Below are positions 45,453-54,116 of a DNA stretch of 64,000 bases, one piece after another. A program made the translations under genes and the position numbers. How positions within the stretch are numbered: position 1 is the stretch's first letter; each line of letters opens with the position of its first letter. The DNA lies in the NCBI RefSeq assembly GCF_037892605.1, contig NZ_JBBKTU010000001.1, forward strand, positions 3,782,001-3,846,000, written 5' to 3'. Origin of the DNA: Lacibacter sp. H407 (lineage in GTDB: Bacteria; Bacteroidota; Bacteroidia; Chitinophagales; Chitinophagaceae). A model generated the notes under the pieces. That model worked only from the letters and a program-made list of their open reading frames with translations, was not told the origin of the DNA and did not search any database.

Positions 45453-48206
45453 ATGGCAACAGTTAAAAAACCAATCAAGTATGTTTATTCCTTTGGTGGC
45501 GGCAAGGCCGACGGGAATGAATCAATGAAAAATCTATTGGGTGGAAAAGGCGCAAACCTGGCCGAAATGGCGGGCCATCCGAACTTACGTTTACCGGTTC
45601 CTCTAGGCTTCACACTTTCTACTGAAGTATGTACCTATTATTATGATCATAAGAAAACCTATCCCAAGGTGTTAAACCAACAGGTGCAGGAAGCATTGTT
45701 GAAAATGGAAAAAATCACCGGCAAAAAATTCGGTGACGTAAAAAATCCACTGCTTGTTTCGGTACGCTCCGGTGCAAGGAGAAGTATGCCGGGCATGATG
45801 GAAACAGTATTGAATGTTGGTTTGAATGAAAATACCATCAAAGGAATTATTGAACAAAGCGGCGATGCCCGTTTTGCCTATGATGCATATCGTCGTTTGA
45901 TTATGATGTATGCAGATGTGGTGATGGAAAAAGCCGGAGGTATTGAACCCAAAGGTGGAAAAGGTATACGCAAAGTATTAGATGAAAAACTGGAAAAAGT
46001 AAAACATACAAAGGGATATAAGTTCGATACAGATCTTACAGTTGATGAATTAAAAAAACTGGTGAAAGATTTCAAAGCAACGGTGGTAAAAGTATTGGGT
46101 AAACCCTTTCCGGAAGATCCATCTGAACAATTGTGGGGTAGTGTGGGTGCAGTGTTCAGCAGTTGGATGGGTAAGCGTGCCATTGAATACCGCCGCATTG
46201 AAAAAATTCCTGACGAATGGGGAACTGCTGTAAACGTACAAGCAATGGTGTTTGGAAATATGGGCGATAAAAGTGCAACAGGTGTTGCCTTTACACGCAA
46301 TCCCGGCAATGGTGAAAATTATTTTTATGGTGAATACTTAGTGAATGCGCAAGGTGAAGATGTGGTGGCAGGTATACGCACACCCGCACCTGTAAATGAA
46401 TATTCAAAAAATGCGCAGAGCGAACATTTTACTACACTTGAAAAGTTAATGCCTTCGCTTTACAAAGAATTATATGGTTATCAGCAAAGGCTGGAAAAAC
46501 ATTACAAAGACATGCAGGATATTGAGTTTACCATTGAAAATGGTACACTGTATATGTTGCAATGTCGTGTTGGTAAACGCAATGGTGTTGCAGCTGTTCG
46601 CATGGCAATGGACATGTATAAATCAAAATTGATTGATGCAAGAACAGCGATCCTTCGTGTAAGTCCGAATCAATTGGTGGAATTGTTATTACCCATGCTT
46701 GATCCGAAAGTTGAATTGATTCAACCGGTTATTGCAAAAGGATTACCTGCTGGGCCCGGTGGTGCAAAAGGCCGTGTAGTATTTACATCGGAAGATGCAG
46801 TTGAATGGGCATCAAGAGGAGAGAAAGTAATTCTGGTTCGTGAAGAAACATCACCTGAAGATGTAGATGGCATGCATAAAGCACAAGCGATTCTTACAAC
46901 AAAAGGTGGTATGACGTCGCATGCTGCTCTTGTTGCACGTGGCTGGGGTAAATGCTGTATTGTTGGTTGTGGAGATATTGAAATTCATGCAAACACAAAA
47001 GTCTTTCATGCAAAAAATGATGTGATCATTAAAGAAGGTGACTGGATCAGTTTGAACGGTACCAAAGGGTTGGTGTATGAAGGCAGCATGGCATTGGTTG
47101 ATATTGATATCGAAAAAAATGCTTCTTACAAAGAACTCATGAAGCTGGTTGATAAAACCAAACAGATTGGTGTGCGTGCAAATGCTGAAACTCCTGAAGA
47201 TGCATCAACCGCATTTAAGTTTGGAGCAGAAGGTATTGGTTTGTTCCGCACCGAGCATATGTTTTATGGCGAAGGAAGTGAGCAACCATTGTTTCTCCTG
47301 CGTAAAATGATTGTAAGTAAAACAGAAAAGGAACGGAGAGATGCGTTGAATGGCTTGTTCAAATTCGTAAAGAAAGATATTAAGGATACACTGGAAGTAA
47401 TGAAGGGAAATCCTGTTACTATCCGTTTACTCGATCCTCCGTTGCACGAATTTGTTCCGCATGATGCAGAAAAATTACAGGAGTTAAGTAAAGAGTTGGG
47501 TATCCGCATGAGTGTATTGAAAAGAAGGGTATTGGCGTTGCATGAAAACAATCCGATGCTTGGTCACCGAGGTGTGCGTTTGGGTATTAGCTATCCTGAA
47601 ATTACGGAGATGCAGATACGTGCCATCTTTGAAGCAACCGTTGAGTTAACAAAAAAAGGCAAGAAGGCATTACCTGAAATTATGATCCCGGTTGTTTGTG
47701 GTAAACATGAGCTGCGTCATCAGCGGGCTATTGTAAACCAGGTGTACAAAGAAACCTGCGAAAAAATGGGCGTTAAGAAAATACCTTACCTGTATGGAAG
47801 CATGATTGAAATTCCACGTGCTGCATTAAAAGCAAACAGCCTGGCAGAAGAAGCCGATTTCTTCAGCTTTGGTACCAACGATCTTACACAAATGAGTTTT
47901 GGTTTCAGTCGTGATGATATTGGCGGCTTCTTGCCGAAATATCTTGATCTGAAATTACTGCCATCAGATCCATTCCAAACGATTGATCAGAGTGGAGTAG
48001 GTGAACTCATCAAAATTGGTGTTGAACGGGGACGGTTAACAAAACCCAATCTCAAGATCGGTATTTGTGGTGAGCATGGTGGTGATCCGGAGAGTGTGAT
48101 CTTCTGTCATAAAATTGGAATGAACTATGTGAGTTGTTCTCCGTTCCGTGTGCCGATTGCCCGTTTGGCTGCAGCACATGCTGCATTGGAGTTCCCTCGA
48201 AAATAA
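45453..48206 (+). CDS. ppdK: Pyruvate, phosphate dikinase
   Basis: A 917-residue cytoplasmic enzyme that interconverts pyruvate, ATP and Pi with PEP, AMP and PPi. The N-terminal ATP-grasp domain (1-380) begins YVYSFGGGKADGNESMKNLLGGKGANLAEM. The phosphohistidine domain has the GGMTSHAALVARGWGK motif with catalytic His490 and the regulatory Thr two residues before it. The C-terminal PEP/pyruvate TIM barrel contains GIGLFRTEHMF, FFSFGTNDLTQM and GICGEHGGDP with the catalytic Cys872. Length and motifs are complete. It is a single gene with a terminator at 48249. Confidence 0.96.
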   Translation: MATVKKPIKYVYSFGGGKADGNESMKNLLGGKGANLAEMAGHPNLRLPVPLGFTLSTEVCTYYYDHKKTYPKVLNQQVQEALLKMEKITGKKFGDVKNPLLVSVRSGARRSMPGMMETVLNVGLNENTIKGIIEQSGDARFAYDAYRRLIMMYADVVMEKAGGIEPKGGKGIRKVLDEKLEKVKHTKGYKFDTDLTVDELKKLVKDFKATVVKVLGKPFPEDPSEQLWGSVGAVFSSWMGKRAIEYRRIEKIPDEWGTAVNVQAMVFGNMGDKSATGVAFTRNPGNGENYFYGEYLVNAQGEDVVAGIRTPAPVNEYSKNAQSEHFTTLEKLMPSLYKELYGYQQRLEKHYKDMQDIEFTIENGTLYMLQCRVGKRNGVAAVRMAMDMYKSKLIDARTAILRVSPNQLVELLLPMLDPKVELIQPVIAKGLPAGPGGAKGRVVFTSEDAVEWASRGEKVILVREETSPEDVDGMHKAQAILTTKGGMTSHAALVARGWGKCCIVGCGDIEIHANTKVFHAKNDVIIKEGDWISLNGTKGLVYEGSMALVDIDIEKNASYKELMKLVDKTKQIGVRANAETPEDASTAFKFGAEGIGLFRTEHMFYGEGSEQPLFLLRKMIVSKTEKERRDALNGLFKFVKKDIKDTLEVMKGNPVTIRLLDPPLHEFVPHDAEKLQELSKELGIRMSVLKRRVLALHENNPMLGHRGVRLGISYPEITEMQIRAIFEATVELTKKGKKALPEIMIPVVCGKHELRHQRAIVNQVYKETCEKMGVKKIPYLYGSMIEIPRAALKANSLAEEADFFSFGTNDLTQMSFGFSRDDIGGFLPKYLDLKLLPSDPFQTIDQSGVGELIKIGVERGRLTKPNLKIGICGEHGGDPESVIFCHKIGMNYVSCSPFRVPIARLAAAHAALEFPRK

Positions 48207-48248
48207 TAGCTATGCAGAACCATTTGTTTGATTATGACCCTAAAGAAA

Positions 48249-48279
48249 AAGGCCACCTTTACGGTGGCCTTGCTTTTTT
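48249..48279. terminator. Bidirectional terminator, ppdK / ytxJ
   Basis: AAGGCCACC and GGTGGCCTT form a perfect 9-bp stem around TTTAC, followed by GCTTTTTT; A-rich on the other side. It overlaps the last codon of ytxJ. Confidence 0.8.
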
Positions 48280-48613
48280 AATTCAGTTGAAGTTGATCTT
48301 TTATTTCGTCCATATCAATGCCCATGTGGCTTTCATCATAAACACATTTTCCTTCTTTGATTACCAATATTTGTGGCGATTCGTGTTGAACAGAAAAACG
48401 GTCGGCAATGGAATTCGACAAGGATCGATAGGAGAGCAGATCCAAATAATAAAAAGGAGTTTCCTCGGGAGCTGTCGCCTTTTCCAAACGGTTTTTTGCA
48501 ACTGAACTAATGCTGCAAGTTGTGCTGTGTTTGAAAATAACCTGTGGTTTCTCTTGCGATAAAAGAATAACCTGCTCCAACTCTTCGGTGGAACGTAACG
48601 GGATCCAATTCAT
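48278..48613 (-). CDS. ytxJ: Bacillithiol system redox-active protein YtxJ
   Basis: A 111-residue thioredoxin-fold monothiol protein. It starts MNWIPLRSTEELEQVI and has the active-site motif KHSTTCSISSVAK with Cys33 (TCxxS). It is expected to remove bacillithiol from mixed disulfides, so the organism probably makes bacillithiol. It lies 27 bases downstream of a small lipoprotein gene on the same strand and is likely co-transcribed. Confidence 0.88.
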   Translation of the reverse strand: MNWIPLRSTEELEQVILLSQEKPQVIFKHSTTCSISSVAKNRLEKATAPEETPFYYLDLLSYRSLSNSIADRFSVQHESPQILVIKEGKCVYDESHMGIDMDEIKDQLQLN

Positions 48614-48640
48614 GTAAAATTAATTTACTGTAATAACAGC

Positions 48641-48769
48641 TTACGCACGGAAAGGTTTATTGCTGGAACTGGTAGGACAACCCATACCACCTTTTTTGCT
48701 GCTGGCGCAAGAAGTAAATGAAACGGCTGCGATGGCAACCACAACGAGAGTAATCAGTACTTTTTTCAT
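48641..48769 (-). CDS. 42-residue lipoprotein
   Basis: MKKVLITLVVVAIAAVSFTSC is a classic lipoprotein signal (lipobox FTSC, Cys21). The mature peptide is only about 22 residues, ASSKKGGMGCPTSSSNKPFRA, with one further Cys. Similar tiny GCP-type lipoproteins are frequent in Bacteroidota. It is the first gene of a two-gene unit with ytxJ, and a TATTTTTG box at 48793-48800 on the minus strand leaves a 23-base leader. The function is unknown. Confidence 0.7.
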   Translation of the reverse strand: MKKVLITLVVVAIAAVSFTSCASSKKGGMGCPTSSSNKPFRA

Positions 48770-48792
48770 AAATAAAACGGATTTTGGTTCCG

Positions 48793-48800
48793 CAAAAATA
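48793..48800 (-). promoter_or_regulatory. -7 box of the small lipoprotein / ytxJ unit
   Basis: On the minus strand TATTTTTG, a full match to TAnnTTTG. The -33 region is weak. Confidence 0.5.
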
Positions 48801-48887
48801 ACCATGTTTTTGAGAATTTCATCGAAATTACCTGAATTAAACGCTCACTAAGTGTATTTCAGTATCTGATGGTGGCTTTGTTTTAGC

Positions 48888-48895
48888 TATTTTTG
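48888..48895 (+). promoter_or_regulatory. -7 box of the exonuclease gene (leaderless)
   Basis: TATTTTTG ends 3 bases before the ATG at 48899; TCTG stands 19 bases upstream, one base from the -33 TTTG. The box shows that the TTG at 48893 is not the start. Confidence 0.6.
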
Positions 48896-48898
48896 CTC

Positions 48899-49726
48899 AT
48901 GAGCCAACAGATTTCGATGGGTTTCGACGCTAATAACCAACCCGGTAACAATAACATGAGTTTACAACTGAACCGTCCGCTAGCCGTAATAGATCTTGAA
49001 ACCACAGGTATAAATATCAGCAGCGACAGGATCGTTGAAATCGCCATCGTGAAAATTATGCCCGATGGCAGCCGCCAGGTAAAGCGCAAACTGATCAACC
49101 CGGAAATGCCCATTCCTCCCGGCTCAACCGAAGTACACGGCATCAGCAATGAAATGGTGAAAGATGCGCCAACGTTCAAACAGGCTGCCAATGAAATTAA
49201 AATGTTCATGGCCAATTGCGATCTGGCTGGTTATAATTCCAACCGTTTTGATATTCCGTTATTGGTTGAAGAATTTCTGCGTGCCGGTTTGGACATAGAA
49301 TTGAACGATCGCTCATTGCTTGATGTGCAACGGGTGTTTCATATGATGGAGCAACGTACACTTAGTGCAGCGTATAAATTTTATTGCGATAAAGTATTGG
49401 ATGGTGCTCATAGTGCAGAGGTAGATGCATTAGCAACCTGGGAAGTATTAGAAGCACAGGTAAAACGTTATCCGCAAATGGGTGCAAGTGTTGATGCCAT
49501 TGTAAAGTTTACAGGCGAAGATCAGATCGTTGATTTTGCCCGGAGGTTTGTAATGGAGAATGGTGTAGAGGTTTTTAATTTCGGAAAACATAAAGGCAAG
49601 CCTGTAACATTGGTATTAAAGCAGGAGCCTCAGTATTATGATTGGATGATGAAAGGAGATTTTCCTCTGCACACCAAACAAAAGCTCACAGAAATATTAA
49701 ATCGTACCCTGTTAAAAAAGAACTAA
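48899..49726 (+). CDS. DnaQ-like 3'-5' exonuclease
   Basis: A 275-residue protein. The DEDD exonuclease domain (about 17-185) starts LAVIDLETTG (ExoI motif), has CDLAGYNSNRFDIPLLVEE (ExoII) and GAHSAEVDALATWEVLEAQ (ExoIII with the final Asp). A C-terminal extension (195-275) carries the conserved FNFGKHKGKPV and EPQYYDWMMKGDFPLHTK motifs seen in Bacteroidota exonucleases of this type. It could be a DNA polymerase III epsilon-like proofreading factor or a stand-alone exonuclease; the stand-alone form is more likely given the tail. Confidence 0.88.
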   Translation: MSQQISMGFDANNQPGNNNMSLQLNRPLAVIDLETTGINISSDRIVEIAIVKIMPDGSRQVKRKLINPEMPIPPGSTEVHGISNEMVKDAPTFKQAANEIKMFMANCDLAGYNSNRFDIPLLVEEFLRAGLDIELNDRSLLDVQRVFHMMEQRTLSAAYKFYCDKVLDGAHSAEVDALATWEVLEAQVKRYPQMGASVDAIVKFTGEDQIVDFARRFVMENGVEVFNFGKHKGKPVTLVLKQEPQYYDWMMKGDFPLHTKQKLTEILNRTLLKKN

Positions 49727-49797
49727 ACGTTCTTGCAGCAGAAGAAGTTTTGTTTAAGGTTTTTGAAATCAACTAAATTGCAACGCAAACATTCAGA

Positions 49798-50595
49798 TTG
49801 GAAAAACTCGTCATCATACCCACTTACAACGAAAAGGAAAATATCGAAAATATTATCCGTGCCGTTTTTACTTTACATGAAGGTTTTCATGTGCTGGTGA
49901 TCGATGATGGTTCTCCTGATGGTACTGCACAAATTGTAAAGCAATTACAACCTTCTTTCCCCAATCAATTATTCATTGAAGAACGCAAAGGCAAACTTGG
50001 ATTAGGTACTGCTTACATTCACGGTTTTAAATGGGCTATTGAAAAAGGGTATCAGTTCATTTGCGAAATGGATGCGGACTTTAGTCATAACCCGGCTGAT
50101 CTTTCACGTTTGGTTGATGCCTGCAAAACAGGTGGTGCTGATCTTGCAATTGGCAGCCGCTATGTAACAGGTGGTGCTGTTGCCAACTGGCCGCAACGAC
50201 GCATCCTGCTTTCAAAAGGCGCCTCTTTATATACACGCATGATAACCTGGATGCCTGTGATGGACCCCACAGCAGGTTTTGTTTGTTACAAACGTGAAAC
50301 ACTGGAAGCACTGAATTTAGACGGAATTAATTTTGTGGGTTATGCTTTCCAGATCGAAATGAAATTTGCTGCATGGAAATTGAAGTTTAAGATTACAGAA
50401 GTGCCTATCACATTTGTTGATCGCAAATTAGGGGCAAGCAAAATGAACAAAGGGATTGTGAAAGAAGGCATATTGGGCGTGTTAAAACTGCGTTGGCAAA
50501 GTTTATTCAAAGATTATCACGCAAGAATAAAAAGCAAAGGCGAATCGACTTCTAAATATTCATCTGATGATGTAGTTGCGCAAAGCAATCATTGA
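49798..50595 (+). CDS. Polyprenol-phosphate mannosyltransferase-like GT2
   Basis: A 265-residue inverting glycosyltransferase of the dolichol-phosphate-mannose synthase type: LVIIPTYNEKENIENIIRAV at the start, VIDDGSPDGTAQIV, the metal-binding CEMDADFSHNPADL, and LAIGSRYVTGGAVANWPQRR. There is no C-terminal membrane helix, so it is the soluble form. It probably transfers mannose or glucose to an undecaprenyl carrier. The start is a TTG at 49798, as no ATG lies before the conserved motif. It overlaps the frame of the next gene's upstream region. Confidence 0.85.
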   Translation: MEKLVIIPTYNEKENIENIIRAVFTLHEGFHVLVIDDGSPDGTAQIVKQLQPSFPNQLFIEERKGKLGLGTAYIHGFKWAIEKGYQFICEMDADFSHNPADLSRLVDACKTGGADLAIGSRYVTGGAVANWPQRRILLSKGASLYTRMITWMPVMDPTAGFVCYKRETLEALNLDGINFVGYAFQIEMKFAAWKLKFKITEVPITFVDRKLGASKMNKGIVKEGILGVLKLRWQSLFKDYHARIKSKGESTSKYSSDDVVAQSNH

Positions 50596-50603
50596 TCTCT
50601 CCA

Positions 50604-51491
50604 ATGCATCCCACAACCAAAGCTTTTTTACAATTACATGCTGCTGTTTTTCTGGCTGGGTTTACAGGTGTGCTTGGCCGTTTGATCGATTTAAACGAGG
50701 GCTGGCTGGTATGGTACAGGATGTTGCTTTCATCGTTATTGTTACTGCTCATCTTTTTGATCCGCAAACAATCGATCCGTATTGAACGAAAGTATTTACT
50801 GCAATGTGTAGGCATCGGTGCACTCATTGCTTTGCATTGGGTATTCTTTTATGGCAGTGTGAAGTATGCGAACGTGTCAATTGCTTTGGTTTGCTTTGCA
50901 GCCACCGGTTCATTCACTGCTTTTCTTGAACCACTTTTGCATAAACGAAGATTGGATTTGGTTGAAGTATTGTTGGGCCTATTGGTATTGCTCGGCATTT
51001 ATCTCATTTTTCATTTTGATACAGAATATAAAACAGGCATTTTACTTGGCGTTGCTGCAGCATTTCTATCGGCATTGTTTCCCATATTTAATAAACGCTT
51101 GATTCAACATATTCCTGCTGCTAACTTAACACTATATGAATTGGGTGGGGGATGGTTGATGTTGAGTTTATTGTTGCCGTTGTATCTGCAATTTTCTCCT
51201 GCAGAGAAATATATCCCTTCGTTGAATGATTGGTTCTGGTTGCTGATGCTTGCATTGTTCTGCACGGTATTGGCTTTTCAATTATCAGTGAATGCATTGA
51301 AAAAGATATCACCGTTTACTGCAAATCTTACTTACAATCTTGAGCCTGTCTACGGAATTCTGCTTGCATTTTTATTGTATAATGAAAACAAAGATTTAGG
51401 CAAAGGATTCTATTGGGGAATTCTTTTGATTGTTGCAAGTGTGGTGATACAAACTGTTCGGGTATGGCAGGAGAAGAGAAGTGCGAGGTAA
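50604..51491 (+). CDS. DMT-superfamily (EamA) transporter
   Basis: A 295-residue inner-membrane protein with about ten helices. Two EamA halves can be told apart: LQLHAAVFLAGFTGVLGRLI in the first and YLILFF-like ... LLGVAAAFLSALFPIFNKRLI in the second, with a short basic tail (RVWQEKRSAR). The start at 50604 (MHPTTKAF) is preferred to the upstream TTG. It follows the mannosyltransferase gene by 8 bases and may be co-transcribed, which leaves open a role in exporting a lipid-linked or sugar substrate (speculative). The stop lies in a period-7 repeat. Confidence 0.8.
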   Translation: MHPTTKAFLQLHAAVFLAGFTGVLGRLIDLNEGWLVWYRMLLSSLLLLLIFLIRKQSIRIERKYLLQCVGIGALIALHWVFFYGSVKYANVSIALVCFAATGSFTAFLEPLLHKRRLDLVEVLLGLLVLLGIYLIFHFDTEYKTGILLGVAAAFLSALFPIFNKRLIQHIPAANLTLYELGGGWLMLSLLLPLYLQFSPAEKYIPSLNDWFWLLMLALFCTVLAFQLSVNALKKISPFTANLTYNLEPVYGILLAFLLYNENKDLGKGFYWGILLIVASVVIQTVRVWQEKRSAR

Positions 51492-51578
51492 GAAGTACGA
51501 GGTACGATTGGCGTGATTCTGTTGAATCTTTACATCAATTGCTTTGATATCTCGTACTTCTTACCTCTTACTTTGTAT
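51484..51578. repeat. Period-7 repeats in inverted orientation between convergent genes
   Basis: Left arm heptads CGAGGTA, AGAAGTA, CGAGGTA (from 51484); right arm heptads CTCGTAC, TTCTTAC, CTCTTAC, TTTGTAT (51551-51578). Positions 51485-51501 and 51551-51567 are a perfect 17-bp inverted repeat with a 49-base loop. The EamA stop codon lies in the left arm and the receptor gene ends 7 bases beyond the right arm, so the structure could also terminate transcription. Confidence 0.7.
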
Positions 51579-51584
51579 TTAAAT

Positions 51585-54029
51585 TTAGAACTCAATTATA
51601 AAACCAATCGTTGGAGTTACACTTGGATCGTTGTTCTGCAGAATAACAGGAATTGCATTGCTGCCATCTGCTGCAACAGGTCGTCCGTTTGTTGTTGCAA
51701 AGCCGCTGTTATTGGCAGTACGTTGAAATGTGTACTGTGGAAACGCCGGACTTTTTGCGACGTACCAGTTACTTACATCAAGAAATACATCTAACGTTAA
51801 GCGTTTAAAATTCCACTTCTTATCAATACGCACATCACTTGAGTTAAAAGCTGTCAAACGGTTTTGATTCAAACGTGGATAATCAAGAATACCTTCACCT
51901 GTGCTGAGATAATTCTGGCGACTTGCAGTTTCATCAAACGGAGTAAACGGAGCACCGCCCTGGTAACGGAATTTCAAACCGAGTTCCCAGTTTCGTGGAA
52001 ATTTATAACCCCATGTTACACTCAGCAGGTGACGGTTATCCCATGCACTCGAAACATATTTTCCATCTACGCCACTGAATTGACTGATGAACAAGGTGTA
52101 ACTGAACACTCCATAAAAACGCTTCGTTAATTTCTGTTGTGCAAAAAACTCAACGCCATAAGTTCGTCCTTTACCTGTGCTCACAATATCTTCATTGCCG
52201 AGAATATTAAAATCGCCGCCCTTGTTTGCAAGGTTAATTCCATCACGCACACTCACCGGCATATTACCATACTGTTTGTAGAAACCTTCAATTGTAAAAC
52301 GTGTTGTGTTCTTCGGTAAATATTCAAATCCCACCACATAATGATCGCTGCGCAGATAATTTGCATCACGGTTTACATAGTCGCTGTTGTTATTCTGAAA
52401 ACCGAGAATAGTATAAGGAGCCAAACGATAGTAACGGCCCACACTTGCATTCACCGTCCACTGATCGCTTAATACATAACTCAATCCTACACGTGGGCTG
52501 AATGTTTGAAATAAATTCATTCCTTCATCGGTAAATGTATTTCCATCCATGCGCACGCCAACGTTTACGCCTAAGCGATCATCAAAGAAACGTTTACCTG
52601 CCTGTACAAATCCACCCAGCTTTAGAAAACTTTTTGATGTGTTGAAATTGGCTTTCACTTCAGGTTGAACAAGATTGCCTAAGGTATCTCTTACCTCTGC
52701 ACGGATGCGTGCAAACCCTTCGTTACTGAATTGCGGATTTTGTAAAACAGCTCCATAACTCAACTTCCACCCATTCAGGGATTGATTAACATCAAACCGT
52801 AATTTATTTTCTGTTTCGTTTGATGTAACATCTAATGATTGTTGTGCAGGAGTGGGATTGAGGTTATCTTCAAATCTTGTAATGTTATTGTTGAATGCGT
52901 TACGGCTGATGGCCAAATTCCAGAAACCATTTTTGATATTCCGTTTCAATGCAGCACCTACAGTATAATTCCATTGATTGATATTCGGATTACTGTTAAG
53001 GATGTATAATTTTTCCGGTGTTGCTTCTGATGGTGCGGCAAAACTGAATTCATCAATGGCACCAACACCCAAAACGGTCAATGTTGTTTTCTTATCAAAT
53101 TGATGCGTCACCTTGTATTGAAAATCCCAGTAGTTGGGGCGAATAGGAAGGTCCAATGCCTGAAATAAAAACTGCAGATAACTACGGCGTGCACTTGCAA
53201 GAAAAGTCGTTTTCTTGTTCTTACTTAAGGGCCCTTCTAATGTGGCAGCAAGTTCCGTTGCACTTAAACGGACATTACCTTGTACACGATTTGTGTTTCC
53301 TCTTTTTTGCTTGAATTCAAATACACTGCTAAGTGCATTGTCAAAACGGGCATCAAACGCTGAAGAACTGAGTTTTACATCTTCAATAAAACTCACATTC
53401 AAAATACCTGTTGGTCCGCCACCTGCGCCTTGTGTAGCAAAATGGTTGATCACAGGAATTTCAATTCCATCTAAATAAAAAACATTCTCACCGGGGCCGC
53501 CACCACGAATAATAATATCGTTACGGAAACCACCAACGCTTCCAGCTGTTCCGCCAACACCGGGCAGCGTATTGATCACTCGACTGATATCGAAATTACC
53601 GCCGGGATTTGCTTTGATCTCTTCAGTAGTTAATCGTTGCACACTCAAGGGCGTTTCAAGCGTTGCAACTTTTGCTGTACGTCTGCCTGTAACCGTTATC
53701 TCGCCAATCGATTTAATTTCTTCTTCCAGTTCAACGGTAACACTTGTTTCATTACCAGAGGTGAGAACAATGTTATAAATGCTGTAAGGCTTGTATCCAA
53801 CCTTTGTGAAAACAATATTATACGATTTAGGATCGATATTGCTAATACGGAAACGACCAAGGGAGTCGGTAACAGCTCCCCATTCTGTGTTTTCAACTTT
53901 TACAGAAACAGCATCTAACGGAAGCTGTGTTGATTTGTCAATAACTGTACCTGCAACAATGCCTTTATTTTGTCCAATAGCCACAAATGGAAAAAGAGCG
54001 ATAAGAATTGGAAGGAGTATTTTTTTCAT
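51585..54029 (-). CDS. TonB-dependent receptor with carboxypeptidase-like domain
   Basis: An 814-residue outer-membrane receptor with signal peptide (1-20, FPFVAIGQ). A regulatory-like beta domain (VAGTVIDKSTQLPLDAVSVKV) is followed by a plug with GGNFDISRVINTLPGVGG, DIIIRGGGPGENVFYLDGIEIP and a barrel ending GFIIEF. It is not SusC-like in length and no SusD partner is adjacent. The substrate is unknown. It is divergent from a MarR regulator across a 87-bp gap with palindromes; start 54029 is preferred over one seven codons upstream. Confidence 0.88.
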   Translation of the reverse strand: MKKILLPILIALFPFVAIGQNKGIVAGTVIDKSTQLPLDAVSVKVENTEWGAVTDSLGRFRISNIDPKSYNIVFTKVGYKPYSIYNIVLTSGNETSVTVELEEEIKSIGEITVTGRRTAKVATLETPLSVQRLTTEEIKANPGGNFDISRVINTLPGVGGTAGSVGGFRNDIIIRGGGPGENVFYLDGIEIPVINHFATQGAGGGPTGILNVSFIEDVKLSSSAFDARFDNALSSVFEFKQKRGNTNRVQGNVRLSATELAATLEGPLSKNKKTTFLASARRSYLQFLFQALDLPIRPNYWDFQYKVTHQFDKKTTLTVLGVGAIDEFSFAAPSEATPEKLYILNSNPNINQWNYTVGAALKRNIKNGFWNLAISRNAFNNNITRFEDNLNPTPAQQSLDVTSNETENKLRFDVNQSLNGWKLSYGAVLQNPQFSNEGFARIRAEVRDTLGNLVQPEVKANFNTSKSFLKLGGFVQAGKRFFDDRLGVNVGVRMDGNTFTDEGMNLFQTFSPRVGLSYVLSDQWTVNASVGRYYRLAPYTILGFQNNNSDYVNRDANYLRSDHYVVGFEYLPKNTTRFTIEGFYKQYGNMPVSVRDGINLANKGGDFNILGNEDIVSTGKGRTYGVEFFAQQKLTKRFYGVFSYTLFISQFSGVDGKYVSSAWDNRHLLSVTWGYKFPRNWELGLKFRYQGGAPFTPFDETASRQNYLSTGEGILDYPRLNQNRLTAFNSSDVRIDKKWNFKRLTLDVFLDVSNWYVAKSPAFPQYTFQRTANNSGFATTNGRPVAADGSNAIPVILQNNDPSVTPTIGFIIEF

Positions 54030-54047
54030 ATTTCGTAGTTCGAAACG

Positions 54048-54055
54048 CAAATATA
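54048..54055 (-). promoter_or_regulatory. -7 box of the TonB receptor gene
   Basis: On the minus strand TATATTTG, full consensus, 18 bases before the ATG. Confidence 0.55.
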
Positions 54056-54067
54056 TAAACTATTTAA

Positions 54068-54090
54068 TTATTTAAATAAATTATTTAAAT
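54068..54090. promoter_or_regulatory. AT-rich palindromes, candidate MarR operator
   Basis: TTATTTAAATAA (54068-54079) is a perfect 12-bp palindrome. A second copy of its TTATTTAAAT half begins 13 bases later (54081-54090). They cover the -33 positions of both divergent promoters, which is where a repressor would act. Confidence 0.5.
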
Positions 54091-54104
54091 TTTGTAATAA
54101 AATG

Positions 54105-54112
54105 TATATTTG
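54105..54112 (+). promoter_or_regulatory. -7 box of the MarR gene (leaderless)
   Basis: TATATTTG ends 4 bases before the ATG at 54117. Confidence 0.55.
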
Positions 54113-54116
54113 ATTT

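Noticed and set aside
51484-51578. CRISPR array or simple tandem repeat
   Set aside because: Repeat unit is 7 bases, degenerate and inverted, without spacers; no cas gene in the window.
54068-54090. Palindromes between MarR and receptor genes as a terminator
   Set aside because: The stem would be pure A/T with no stable core and lies between divergent promoters, where no transcript needs to end.
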